From an uncultured bacterium (GTDB lineage: Bacteria > Patescibacteriota > Minisyncoccia > Phycocordibacterales > UBA9973), in assembly GCA_903907175.1 (NCBI GenBank), contig CAIVNB010000036.1:1-53977 (forward strand): a DNA stretch of 53,977 nt. The letters run 5' to 3'. This document shows positions 8,071 through 16,444 of this stretch, piece by piece. Within the stretch, counting starts at the first letter, position 1. Each line of letters starts with the position of its first letter. The position numbers and the translations under genes are program-made. Under the pieces are notes generated by a model. That model was not told the DNA's origin. It did not search any database and saw nothing but the letters and a program-made list of their open reading frames with translations.

Positions 8071-8178
8071 ATGGAGACAAAGCGCTGGGTTGTTCTCGGT
8101 ATTTTAGCCGCTTTTGCAATAGGTATATATATCTTAAAAAAAATTAAGGAATCAAAAAAACCACGTTCAGGATGGTGA
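8071..8178 (+). CDS. 35-residue single-pass membrane peptide
   Basis: ATG 8071 to TGA 8178 encodes a peptide with a short N-terminus (METKRW), one hydrophobic helix (VVLGILAAFAIGIYIL, residues 7-22) and a basic tail (KKIKESKKPRSGW). The positive-inside rule puts the tail in the cytoplasm. It has a dedicated terminator 16 bases later and lies alone between a terminator and a convergent gene, which supports a real gene. The region 7966-8070 before it holds only a weak GTCTTT/AAAGAC inverted repeat; I see no clear promoter. Function unknown. Confidence 0.55.
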   Translation: METKRWVVLGILAAFAIGIYILKKIKESKKPRSGW

Positions 8179-8193
8179 TAAAACGTAATCTAT

Positions 8194-8224
8194 CCCACAT
8201 GCGAGACATGTGGGAATTTTTTTA
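8194..8224 (+). terminator. Rho-independent terminator, possibly bidirectional
   Basis: CCCACATG and CATGTGGG pair across CGAGA, followed by AATTTTTTT. It lies between convergent genes; the A/T flanks may also serve the minus-strand transporter. Confidence 0.85.
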
Positions 8225-9592
8225 TTCTTTTGGTTCGAGATGGACAACAACTCTAGCGATATTATCTATTTTTTGTTTTATTAGATACTCCAAATCTCCA
8301 GCTTCGTCATGTGCTTTTTCAAGCAGGACATTGCCAGGAGTATAAGCATGAAAAGAAATGAATATTTTTTCATTGATTTTTCTTGTTTCGATGTTATGTG
8401 GTTCGTGGATATCTTTAAAATTACTAGATATAATATTGATTTTTTTTATTATTTCTTCTCTTTCTTCTCTTTCTATTTTTTGACCTTCTAGAATATTCGA
8501 CCTCAAGGGTTCAATATGTGTATTTATTTCTATATCATCGCCGAATTCTTTTTTTATAGATTCTTCTAATTTTGATGCAATACTATGAGCTTCGAATACC
8601 GTAAGGTCATATTTTACTTCCAAATCAAAATTTATATATTTCTTTGTGTTTACCAAATGGATATTTATGTCATGTACAAATACATCATGAGTATGAGCAA
8701 GAATTTGGATGTTTTCAATTATAGTTTCATTATCAAGAGTAATTGGTACAACATGAACAGTTATATCTGATTCACCAATTTTTGTTTTTATTTGTTCTTC
8801 CACACTATTGCCAATCATTTTAGTTTTTTCTAAAGATATTTTTCTACTTACTTCTATGCTAATTTCTACAAATAAAGCAGCTCCTGCTGGTCGAACTCTT
8901 ACTTTGCTAACACCGACAACCCCTTCTACTTTTTTTGCTTCATTTTCTATTAATTCCGCGATCCCTGCGGGTGCGGTATCAATTAGAACATCAAAAGTAC
9001 GTTTACTTAATTTATATCCTGCGTGGATTACTACGACCGCAACCACAAGGGCAGCAATGGTATCAGCCATCGGAACTTTAAAATACGCACAAACAAGGCC
9101 GATAAGCACAGCTCCAGAACTCCAAATGTCTGAGCTGAAATGAAGTGCATCAGCTTCAAGTGCTTGGCTTTTTGTTTCTTTTGCGACCTTCATTAATGCA
9201 CGAGAACGAGAAATATCTACAAAAATAGAAATTATTATTACTACAAAAGCGTACCAAACAATCTCAACTTCAACTTTTTCAAAAAATAATCTTTTTATCG
9301 CTTCATAAATAATCCAACCTGAGGTAACAAAAAGTAAGGCGGATTCAATTAAAGCTGAAATGCTTTCTATTTTAGAATGACCATATGGATGACGCTCGTC
9401 AGCGGGTAGGTCTGCAACTCGTACTGAAAAAAAAGTCAAAAGTGCTGCCCCTAAATCAAGGGCCGAGTGCAGAGCTTCGGATAAGATACCCAAACTCCCA
9501 GTAATTAAACCAACAACACCCTTCATGAGTGTTAAGAATATGCTCCAGAACACAGAATTTAATGCTACTTTTACCTTTTTATTGTTTTTCAT
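8222..9592 (-). CDS. Cation diffusion facilitator (CDF) family metal transporter
   Basis: The 456-residue protein should export divalent metal ions (Zn, Fe, Mn or Co class) by proton antiport across the membrane. The N-terminal six-helix domain (about 1-205) carries the intramembrane site as H42-x3-D46 and H151-x3-D155, plus the signature ERHPYGHSKIE (66-76). The His in the first site is a common alternative to the Asp of YiiP. The C-terminal part is unusually long: instead of one dimerisation domain of about 80 residues it seems to hold three such alpha-beta units (about 205-285, 290-370, 385-456), each with a VHDINIHL- or VVHLEP-like strand. It has an extended -10 promoter 11 bases before the ATG and is divergent from the nucleotidylyltransferase gene. 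Metal specificity cannot be read from the sequence. Confidence 0.9.
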   Translation of the reverse strand: MKNNKKVKVALNSVFWSIFLTLMKGVVGLITGSLGILSEALHSALDLGAALLTFFSVRVADLPADERHPYGHSKIESISALIESALLFVTSGWIIYEAIKRLFFEKVEVEIVWYAFVVIIISIFVDISRSRALMKVAKETKSQALEADALHFSSDIWSSGAVLIGLVCAYFKVPMADTIAALVVAVVVIHAGYKLSKRTFDVLIDTAPAGIAELIENEAKKVEGVVGVSKVRVRPAGAALFVEISIEVSRKISLEKTKMIGNSVEEQIKTKIGESDITVHVVPITLDNETIIENIQILAHTHDVFVHDINIHLVNTKKYINFDLEVKYDLTVFEAHSIASKLEESIKKEFGDDIEINTHIEPLRSNILEGQKIEREEREEIIKKINIISSNFKDIHEPHNIETRKINEKIFISFHAYTPGNVLLEKAHDEAGDLEYLIKQKIDNIARVVVHLEPKE

Positions 9593-9603
9593 ATTTGACT
9601 TTC

Positions 9604-9612
9604 ATTTTAACA
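9604..9612 (-). promoter_or_regulatory. Extended -10 promoter of the CDF gene
   Basis: On the minus strand TGtTAAAAT is followed by 11 bases and ATG, predicting a leader of only about 5 nt. The -35 is poor. Confidence 0.5.
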
Positions 9613-9663
9613 TAAATAGTAATATAATATAAATAAATTTTTATTAATTACCGTTTTAGTACG

Positions 9664-10134
9664 ATGAAAAAGAAAGCAAAGAATTTAAAGAGAAAAGGAA
9701 AAATAGTAATGATAAGCGGAGGATTTGACCCTATCCACATAGGGCACGTTCGCTATATGCAGGAAGCAAAAAAACTTGGTGATAAATTGATTGTTGTTAT
9801 AAATAATGATAATTGGTTAAAACTAAAAAAGGGATATGCTTTTATGACAGAGAATGAACGAAAGGAGATTATCGAAGCGATTGGATGTGTCGATGAAGTA
9901 ATAATAACAAGCCACTCTGAAAATACTAAAGATATAACTGTTTGTGAAGAAATACGTAAAATTAAGCCGCATGTTTTTGCCAACGGTGGGGACAGAAAGC
10001 CAGACGGGGATCCTGTGCCTGAAGTAGCTCTTTGTGAGGAACTTGGCATTGAGATTGTTTATAACGTTGGACATGGTGGAAAGGTTAGAAGCTCCTCTGA
10101 ATTAGTAAAACAAGCACAAAAAATCAAAAAATAG
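9664..10134 (+). CDS. Cytidylyltransferase-like nucleotidyltransferase
   Basis: The 156-residue protein has one HIGH-type nucleotidyltransferase domain: GGFDPIHIGHVRYM (about residues 19-32) contains the nucleotide-binding HxGH, and RSSSELV near the C-terminus corresponds to the RTSSTE-like motif. The family joins a nucleotide to a phosphorylated sugar or polyol (glycerol-3-phosphate cytidylyltransferase, or the HldE adenylyltransferase half). Substrate cannot be decided. The next gene starts 38 bases downstream and belongs to the GH130 glycoside phosphorylases, so a role in activated-sugar metabolism is plausible. The N-terminus has a basic stretch (MKKKAKNLKRKGK). It is divergent from the CDF gene; TATAAT at 9623-9628 is a possible -10. 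Confidence 0.8.
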   Translation: MKKKAKNLKRKGKIVMISGGFDPIHIGHVRYMQEAKKLGDKLIVVINNDNWLKLKKGYAFMTENERKEIIEAIGCVDEVIITSHSENTKDITVCEEIRKIKPHVFANGGDRKPDGDPVPEVALCEELGIEIVYNVGHGGKVRSSSELVKQAQKIKK

Positions 10135-10157
10135 GCTAGTAAAACTTTTTATTTTAA

Positions 10158-10165
10158 TGTATTAT
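10158..10165 (+). promoter_or_regulatory. Possible -10 box before the first GH130 gene
   Basis: TG directly precedes TATTAT, seven bases before ATG 10173. The geometry is similar to the leaderless promoters elsewhere in the window, but no -35 is evident. Confidence 0.35.
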
Positions 10166-10172
10166 ATTTGTA

Positions 10173-11402
10173 ATGGCTAAAGTTTTAAAGAAAGTAAAAA
10201 AACCTGCCGGTTCTAGTAAAAGGTCAAAAGCTAGTGTAAATAAAAAAGAAAGTAAACTTTTAAAGAAAAAAAGTGTTTTTACTCCTAGGAAAAAACTTAT
10301 TTTAAAAACTAAAAAAGTTTCTAAGGTAAAAAAAAATGTTAAGAAGATAATTTCCAAAAAAACTAAGAGAAAAATAATAATAAAAGATAAACCAAAAAAG
10401 GAGCTTAAGCGTTTTGTTGGTAACCCAATTATACATCCAGCAAGTAATATGTATTGGGAGTCAAAAGCAACTTTTAATCCAACCGCTTTCGTCCACGACG
10501 GCAAAGTACATGTGGTATATCGAGCAGTGGGGGTGAATGATATATCTACATTAGGATATGCGGGAAGCAAGGATGGGTATAATTTTTCTGAAAGAACCTT
10601 TAAACCAATATTCATTCACAAAAATTATTCGAGCAATACGGGGGAACCAATTTTTTATAGTTCTGGTGGCGGGTGGAACGGTGGGGCAGAAGATCCAAGA
10701 ATTACAAAAATCGATGATAGACTATACATGACGTATACCGCTTTCAATGGTTGGGGCTCAGTGCGTATTGGGCTCACTTCAATAAGCTTAGAGGATTTTT
10801 TAAATAAGAAGTGGAATTGGAAAAAATCAGTTTTAATTTCTCCTCCAGGAGAAGTTAATAAGAATTGGGTCATTTTCCCAGAGAAAATTAATGGTAAATA
10901 TGCTATATTTCATAGCTTTTATCCAAAAATTCTTATTAGTTATTTTAAGAGTTTAGACGAGTTAGATGGCAAGAAATTTATAAAAAGTAATAACACGAGA
11001 CCTGTAGATAAAAGTAGGGATTGGGATAGTTGGTTTCGGGGAGTAGGTCCAGCTCCTATTAAGACAAAATATGGTTGGCTTGTGTTATATCATGCGATGG
11101 ACCATAAAAATCCCGATAGATATAGGATGGGAGCGTTGTTGCTTGATTTAAAAGATCCAACAAAAATTCTCTATCGATCAAAAGAGCCAATTTTAGAACC
11201 AGAGGCATTTTATGAAAACCAAGGATATAAATGGGGTGTTGTTTATTCTTGTGGAGCAGTAGTAAAAAAAGGGGAACTTTTTATTTACTATGGAGGAGCA
11301 GACATGGTATCTTGTGTTGCTACTGCAAATTTGGAACTTTTTTTGAAAGAACTTATGACTACTGGTATTACAAAACTAAAGAAAGGAAGTAAGAAAAATT
11401 AA
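10173..11402 (+). CDS. GH130-family glycoside phosphorylase with Lys-rich N-terminal extension
   Basis: The 409-residue protein begins with about 75 residues that are extremely Lys-rich (KKVKKPAGSSKRSK onwards) and probably disordered. One five-bladed beta-propeller domain of the GH130/DUF377 type follows: RFVGNPIIHP, ATFNPTAFVHDGKVHVVYRA, GAEDPRITKIDDRLYMTYTAF, the segment PPIKTKYGWL-like (here APIKTKYGWLVLYH) and a closing IYYGGADMVSCVA. GH130 enzymes phosphorolyse beta-mannosides, releasing mannose-1-phosphate; NP and EDPR are family motifs. No signal peptide is present, so it is cytoplasmic. The next gene begins 2 bases after the stop and has two copies of the same domain. The exact substrate is unknown. 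Confidence 0.85.
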   Translation: MAKVLKKVKKPAGSSKRSKASVNKKESKLLKKKSVFTPRKKLILKTKKVSKVKKNVKKIISKKTKRKIIIKDKPKKELKRFVGNPIIHPASNMYWESKATFNPTAFVHDGKVHVVYRAVGVNDISTLGYAGSKDGYNFSERTFKPIFIHKNYSSNTGEPIFYSSGGGWNGGAEDPRITKIDDRLYMTYTAFNGWGSVRIGLTSISLEDFLNKKWNWKKSVLISPPGEVNKNWVIFPEKINGKYAIFHSFYPKILISYFKSLDELDGKKFIKSNNTRPVDKSRDWDSWFRGVGPAPIKTKYGWLVLYHAMDHKNPDRYRMGALLLDLKDPTKILYRSKEPILEPEAFYENQGYKWGVVYSCGAVVKKGELFIYYGGADMVSCVATANLELFLKELMTTGITKLKKGSKKN

Positions 11403-11403
11403 T

Positions 11404-13335
11404 ATGTATGTAGTAAAAAGATCAGAACACAATCCATTTTTAATTCCAAATAGAGATCATTATTGGGAAGAGTTTGCAACTTTCAATATGTGTCCTATTA
11501 AGCATGGAAAAAGTATCTATGGTGTTTATCGTGCTATATCTGCAGTTGACGCTCTAAGGAATCCACACCAGACGTCAGTTGTCGGTATAGGTAAAAGTAA
11601 AGACGGGATTCATTTTAAAGATTGTGTTCAATTTATTACTCCAAAAGAAGAATGGGATCAGTTTGGCTGCGAAGATCCAAGAATTACACATTTCGAGGGT
11701 AATTTTTATACTTTTTATACTGCTCTTTCAAAGTATCCGCTTGGTCCAGAGGGGATTAAAATTGCAGTAGCAGTATCAAAGGATTTGAAAAAAATTGACG
11801 AACGTCATTTTGTTACTCCTTTCAATGCGAAAGCGATGACGCTTTTTCCTGATAGAATAAACGGCAAAGTAACTGTAATTTTCTCAGCACATACTGATTC
11901 TCCTCCAGCAAAGATAGTAATTGCACAAGTAGATAAAATAGAAGAATTGTGGAGGCCATCTTTTTGGGAAAAATGGAGTAAAAATATAGATGATTATGTA
12001 ATTGATCCAAGGCGTAATCAATATGATCATGTTGAAGTAGGAGCTCCACCAATAAAAACAAAATATGGTTGGCTCTTAGTTTACTCTCATATTCAAAATT
12101 ATTTTCAAAACCCGAACAACCAAGAAAGAATTTTTGGCATTGAAGCCTTACTTCTTGATCCAAATGATCCAAGAAAAATAATTGGTAGAACTCCAGGGCC
12201 TCTTCTTACTCCAGAAGAGCCTTATGAATTATCAGGATATATCCCAAATGTTATTTTCCCAAGCGGAGCGATTTTAGAGAAAGATACTCTTGCTATTTAT
12301 TATGGAGCAGCTGATACTACAGCTTGTTGTGCTCATGTTTCCTTAACAGACTTGATTTCAAGCATGCACCCAGACATTAAAGAAAAATGGCACTTTAAAA
12401 GATTTTCTGGGAACCCAATCATAACTCCCAAGCAAGAGCATCCATGGGAAGCAAAGGCTACTTTTAATCCAGCGGCGATTAGTATTGGAAACAAGACGCA
12501 TATTGTCTATCGGACGTCATCCCCAGACAATACTTCATATTTTGGTTATGCCATGACAAAAAATGGTACTGATATCATTGAAAGGATAGCTGACCCGATA
12601 TATGTTCCTCGCGAAGAGTTTGAAATGAAAAAAATAAATAATGCAAATTCTGGTTGTGAGGATCCAAGATTAACCAAAATAGGTAAAAATATTTATGTAT
12701 GTTATACCGCTTTTGACGGTATTGGCCCGCCAAGAGTTGCCATCTCATCTATCACAGAAAAAGATTTTATTGCACATAACTGGAAATGGGAAAAACCAGT
12801 GCTTGTAACTCCTGCTGGTTTTGACGACAAAGACACGTGTCTTTTCCCCGAGAAACTACCAGGTGGGTATTTTATTCTTCATCGAGTTGGTAATGAAATA
12901 TGTGGGGATTATTTTAAGACACTTGATTTTAAGAATGAATCAGTAAAAAAATGTATTCGTATTATTGGAGCAAGACCAAATTCTTGGGATAGTGCAAAAG
13001 TTGGAATTACCGCTCCGCCAATAAAAACAAAATATGGATGGTTGTTGTTATACCATGGTGTGTCAAAGAGTCATTCTTCATATAGAGTAGGAGCATTACT
13101 TCTTGATTTAAAAGATCCAGCCATAGTACTTGCACGATCCACAGACCCGATTTTTGAACCAGTTGAGCAATACGAGAAGGTTGGCATTGTAAATAATGTA
13201 GTTTTCCCTTGTGGAATGGTAGTTCGTGATAAATTACTTTATATTTACTATGGTGGAGCAGATACGGTAATAGGAGTGGCCACAATGGAATTAGATATTA
13301 TATTAAAAGCATTAGTTCGTAGTTTGAAGTTTTAG
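11404..13335 (+). CDS. Tandem double-domain GH130-family protein
   Basis: The 643-residue protein consists of two GH130-type propellers fused head to tail (about residues 1-320 and 328-643). The second has the expected motifs ATFNPAAIS, VYRTSS, GCEDPRLTKIGKNIYV and IYYGGADTVIGVA. The first has ATFNMCPI in place of the NP motif but keeps GCEDPRITHFEGNFYTFYTA and IYYGAADTTACCA. The first half may therefore have changed substrate or become non-catalytic. It is translationally close to the upstream single-domain gene (stop TAA, then ATG 2 bases later), giving three propellers in one operon. Fused double GH130 proteins are uncommon among characterised enzymes. Confidence 0.85.
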   Translation: MYVVKRSEHNPFLIPNRDHYWEEFATFNMCPIKHGKSIYGVYRAISAVDALRNPHQTSVVGIGKSKDGIHFKDCVQFITPKEEWDQFGCEDPRITHFEGNFYTFYTALSKYPLGPEGIKIAVAVSKDLKKIDERHFVTPFNAKAMTLFPDRINGKVTVIFSAHTDSPPAKIVIAQVDKIEELWRPSFWEKWSKNIDDYVIDPRRNQYDHVEVGAPPIKTKYGWLLVYSHIQNYFQNPNNQERIFGIEALLLDPNDPRKIIGRTPGPLLTPEEPYELSGYIPNVIFPSGAILEKDTLAIYYGAADTTACCAHVSLTDLISSMHPDIKEKWHFKRFSGNPIITPKQEHPWEAKATFNPAAISIGNKTHIVYRTSSPDNTSYFGYAMTKNGTDIIERIADPIYVPREEFEMKKINNANSGCEDPRLTKIGKNIYVCYTAFDGIGPPRVAISSITEKDFIAHNWKWEKPVLVTPAGFDDKDTCLFPEKLPGGYFILHRVGNEICGDYFKTLDFKNESVKKCIRIIGARPNSWDSAKVGITAPPIKTKYGWLLLYHGVSKSHSSYRVGALLLDLKDPAIVLARSTDPIFEPVEQYEKVGIVNNVVFPCGMVVRDKLLYIYYGGADTVIGVATMELDIILKALVRSLKF

Positions 13336-13359
13336 ATTATTAGATTAATTTTTTAAGAT

Positions 13360-13758
13360 ATGAAAATAAATTTTCAATCAAAAAATATAGAAATTACAGA
13401 AGCAATACATGATTATGTAGAGAAAAGAGTAACGAATTTAGGTAAATTACTAACTGAAATAGAGGAAAAAGATGGGGAAGTTATTGTTCTTTTTAGCATT
13501 TCAAAAACAACCCACCATCATAAAGGAGGTGAGGTTTTTCATGCTGATTGCTCAATAAATATAAAAGGAAAAAAGTTTTACGCTAGTGTAAACAGGCAAG
13601 ATATGTATGAAGCTATAGATGCTGTAAAAGAAGATTTGTTTACAGAAATAACAAAAAATAAAGATAAAAAAATGACTCTCTTTAAACGTGGAGCTTCTAG
13701 TGTAAAAAAAATGATGAAAGGACTTTCTAAAAGAAATCCTTTTACTTCCAAATACTAA
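13360..13758 (+). CDS. raiA: Ribosome hibernation promoting factor, short form
   Basis: The 132-residue protein starts MKINFQSKNIEITEAIHDYVEKRV, the beta-alpha fold opening of the HPF/YfiA (ribosome-associated inhibitor A) family. The later DMYEAIDAVKEDLFTEI helix is also typical. It binds the 30S decoding site in stationary phase and silences translation. It lacks the C-terminal dimerisation domain of long HPF but has a basic tail (KRGASSVKKMMKGLSKRNP). It lies 24 bases after the GH130 genes and 10 before the Cys-rich gene, probably in the same transcript. No ribosome binding site is visible. Confidence 0.88.
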   Translation: MKINFQSKNIEITEAIHDYVEKRVTNLGKLLTEIEEKDGEVIVLFSISKTTHHHKGGEVFHADCSINIKGKKFYASVNRQDMYEAIDAVKEDLFTEITKNKDKKMTLFKRGASSVKKMMKGLSKRNPFTSKY

Positions 13759-13768
13759 TTTTTAAATA

Positions 13769-15487
13769 ATGAACAGAGAGAGTAAAATATGCCAGAATTG
13801 CAAGAAAGACTTTCAGATAGAGTCAGAAGATTTTAATTTTTATGAAAAAATAAAAGTTCCTCCGCCAACCTTTTGTTCAGAATGTCGTTTCCAGAGAAGG
13901 TTAATATGGAGGAATGAAAGGACTTTATATAAAAGATCTTGTAATTTATGTGAAAGAAATATTATTTCTATGTATAACAAAGATGTACCATTCCCAGTAT
14001 TTTGTCAGGACTGTTGGTGGGGGGATGATTGGGATCCTACTTTATATAAACAAGATTATCATTTTGATGAAATATTTTTTAATCAGATTAATGAATTGAT
14101 AAATAAAGTTCCACAATTTCCATTATTTAATTTACGTAATGTAAATAGTGAATATTGTAATGGCACTTATCAATCTAAAAATTGCTATCTAAATTTTGCA
14201 AGCGACTTAAATGAAGATACTGGTTATTTGTATCATTCAATTGAAAATAGAAATTGTTATGACATGTTAGGGTCTCGTAAAAATGAAAATAGTTACGAAT
14301 TGATTGATTGTGAGAGATGTTATGAGTCTACAAATTTAATGCTTTCAGAGGAATGTATAGATACTAAATATTGTTATGATTGTCGTAATTGTCAAAATTG
14401 TATAGGTTGTGTTGGTTTGAGAAATAAAAGATTTTTTATTTTAAATAAAAAATATGAGAAAGAAGAATATAATAAGAAATTAAATGAATGTGTATTTGGA
14501 ACCACTGAAGAGAAAAATAATTTTAAAATAGAATTTTCAAATTTATTAAAAAAATATCCTAGAAAGTCTTCTAATTCTAGGCACTCTGTTAATTCAATAG
14601 GAGATTATTTGAGTCATGTTAAAAAATGCGTGGATTGTTTTGATGTAGAAGGGCCGGCAGAAAATCTTCGTTTTGTTATTTATGGTGTTACAAATTTAAA
14701 AGATTTATATGATTCTTATGCAATTGGTATGGGATTGGAAAGTTCTTATGAAATGATGGGGGCAGGCGATGGTTTACAAGGTTCTGCTTTTTGTTATTAT
14801 GTTTGGTCTGGTTTTAATAATTTTTATTCTTTTTTATTAAAAAATTGTCAAAATTGTTTTGCCTGCATAGGTCTAAGAAACAAAAGCTACTGTATCCTCA
14901 ACAAACAATACACAAAGCAAGAATACGAAGAATTAGTACCTAAAATAATAAAGCATATGAACGATACGCCATATATAGATGCTAAAGGAAGGATATATAA
15001 ATATGGAGAGTTCTTTCCATCAGAATTAAGTCCATTTACTTATAATGAAACCATAGCTCAAGAATATTTTCCTTTAACAAAAGAACAAGCTATGTCACAA
15101 GGATATAAGTGGAAGGATAGAGAAGAAAGAAACTATACAATAGATATTAAGAATGAAGATATCCCAGATAACATAAAAGAAGCAAACAACGATATTATCG
15201 GAAAAGTAATAGAATGCAATCACAAAGGAACTTGCAATGAACAATGCACTGAAGCTTTTAAAATCATTCCAGAAGAACTGCAATTCTACCTGAGAATGAA
15301 TTTACCACTTCCTAGACTCTGTCCTAACTGTAGACACTACAATAGACTCTCGCAACGTAATCCTTTAAAGCTCTGGCATAGACATTGTATGAAACCAAAT
15401 TGTACTAATGAATTTGAGACTAGTTACTCACCAGATAGACCTGAAATCATCTATTGTGAACGTTGTTATCAACAGGAAGTGTATTAG
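13769..15487 (+). CDS. Cys-rich protein with N- and C-terminal zinc-ribbon modules (paralogue 1)
   Basis: The 572-residue protein has 36 cysteines. The N-terminal module (about 8-90) has four CxxC pairs: CQNC, CSEC, CNLC, CQDC, with the motif FYEKIKVPPPTFC and WRNERTLYKRSC. The C-terminal module (about 490-572) repeats the same plan (FYLRMNLPLPRLCPNCR, LWHRHCM, PDRPEIIYCERCY), so the two ends look like an internal duplication. The middle contains Cys-spaced repeats, with two copies of a NCQNCIGCVGLRNK-like motif followed by ILNKKYEKEEY. It is probably a multi-zinc protein; no enzyme motif is visible. A 564-residue paralogue sits at 39948-41642. I associate similar proteins with CPR genomes but know no function. 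Confidence 0.8.
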   Translation: MNRESKICQNCKKDFQIESEDFNFYEKIKVPPPTFCSECRFQRRLIWRNERTLYKRSCNLCERNIISMYNKDVPFPVFCQDCWWGDDWDPTLYKQDYHFDEIFFNQINELINKVPQFPLFNLRNVNSEYCNGTYQSKNCYLNFASDLNEDTGYLYHSIENRNCYDMLGSRKNENSYELIDCERCYESTNLMLSEECIDTKYCYDCRNCQNCIGCVGLRNKRFFILNKKYEKEEYNKKLNECVFGTTEEKNNFKIEFSNLLKKYPRKSSNSRHSVNSIGDYLSHVKKCVDCFDVEGPAENLRFVIYGVTNLKDLYDSYAIGMGLESSYEMMGAGDGLQGSAFCYYVWSGFNNFYSFLLKNCQNCFACIGLRNKSYCILNKQYTKQEYEELVPKIIKHMNDTPYIDAKGRIYKYGEFFPSELSPFTYNETIAQEYFPLTKEQAMSQGYKWKDREERNYTIDIKNEDIPDNIKEANNDIIGKVIECNHKGTCNEQCTEAFKIIPEELQFYLRMNLPLPRLCPNCRHYNRLSQRNPLKLWHRHCMKPNCTNEFETSYSPDRPEIIYCERCYQQEVY

Positions 15488-15519
15488 AAAATATATAATT
15501 TATCTGCTTAAATAGGAGT

Positions 15520-15555
15520 CTCCCGTTTAAGAGACGGCCGTCCATTAAGCGGGAG
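15520..15555. other. GC-rich hairpin between convergent genes
   Basis: CTCCCGTTTAA (15520-15530) pairs with TTAAGCGGGAG (15545-15555) with one G-U pair. The loop itself holds the palindrome GACGGCCGTC (15533-15542). There is no T-run. It lies in the 97-base gap between the Cys-rich gene and fmt and could act as a two-way transcript end or be a mobile-type repeat. Confidence 0.6.
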
Positions 15556-15584
15556 CGGTGGATAGGTCGCGCAATTTAACTATT

Positions 15585-16412
15585 TTATGGTTTATAGTTT
15601 ATTTCTTTTCCGTTTTCAGGAATTATTTTTAGAATTTTGAATTCTCCATTTTCTATCTTTGCATCAGTGATAATTATTCTTTTATTATTTTCGAAAAAAA
15701 AGGTCCTAGGCCATGTGGCATAAGCACGGAATTTATTGTAATTTTTTATAGGGCTATCGTTTAAGTCTACCAATCCGTCTTCTTTTTTTATTTTTTTACA
15801 ATGAGTTGCTTTTAATTCATCTTGAGGGATAGGTTTTATTTTATTTTCTGTGAATTCTGGAAGTGTTTTTACTAAAAGTTCTCCGCCAATTTTTATTAAA
15901 CGAGCACGTAACTCTTGAGCCTTTTCATCTGAAAGTATTTTCACTATTTCTTGAGCGACAATTGGTCCTGTATCCATTTTAAATTCCATTTTTTGAATTG
16001 TGATTCCCGTTTCTTCATCACCAGCAAGAATTGCGGATTCAACAGGAGAAGCTCCACGATATTTTGGAAGAAGTGAATAATGGATATTTATTGAGCCAAA
16101 TTTTGTCATATTCAATAGCTCTTCCGGCATTATTTTCCCATAAGCGACAACAATGAAAAGTTGAAAGTTGAAAGTTGAAAGTTTTGAAATAAATTCATTA
16201 TCAAGTTTCTCCGGTTGCAAAAAAACTATGTTATTTTTTTCAGCCCAAACTTTTACTGGCGGGGGAGTTATTAGCATTTTTCGTCCCTGGGGGCGATCCG
16301 GAGATGTGATAATAAGCGATGGCATATAGCCATTTTCTTTTAGAATTTCCAGTGTCTCCGAAGCTACGTTTGGAGTACCAAAAAAAACAAATTTTAGATT
16401 TTTTTTATTCAC
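15585..16412 (-). CDS. fmt: Methionyl-tRNA formyltransferase
   Basis: The 275-residue enzyme formylates initiator Met-tRNA using 10-formyl-tetrahydrofolate. It contains FFGTPNVASETLEIL, the catalytic INIHYSLLPKYRGASP region and MDTGPI, the conserved Asn, His and Asp of the family. The start is GTG (16412). It is about 35 residues shorter than the E. coli enzyme, with the reduction in the C-terminal tRNA-binding domain. It is the last gene of lepB-hisS-def-fmt; def and fmt together manage N-formyl-Met. A 7-bp repeat within the gene (16160-16180) encodes the segment LSTFNFQL. Confidence 0.93.
   Translation of the reverse strand: MNKKNLKFVFFGTPNVASETLEILKENGYMPSLIITSPDRPQGRKMLITPPPVKVWAEKNNIVFLQPEKLDNEFISKLSTFNFQLFIVVAYGKIMPEELLNMTKFGSINIHYSLLPKYRGASPVESAILAGDEETGITIQKMEFKMDTGPIVAQEIVKILSDEKAQELRARLIKIGGELLVKTLPEFTENKIKPIPQDELKATHCKKIKKEDGLVDLNDSPIKNYNKFRAYATWPRTFFFENNKRIIITDAKIENGEFKILKIIPENGKEINYKP
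16160..16180 (+). repeat. Heptanucleotide microsatellite inside fmt
   Basis: GTTGAAA occurs three times in tandem plus a partial fourth copy. The unit is not a multiple of three, so slippage would shift the fmt frame. Confidence 0.8.
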
Positions 16413-16444
16413 TTTGTAACTTGATAAAATTCCTACTTTATAAA

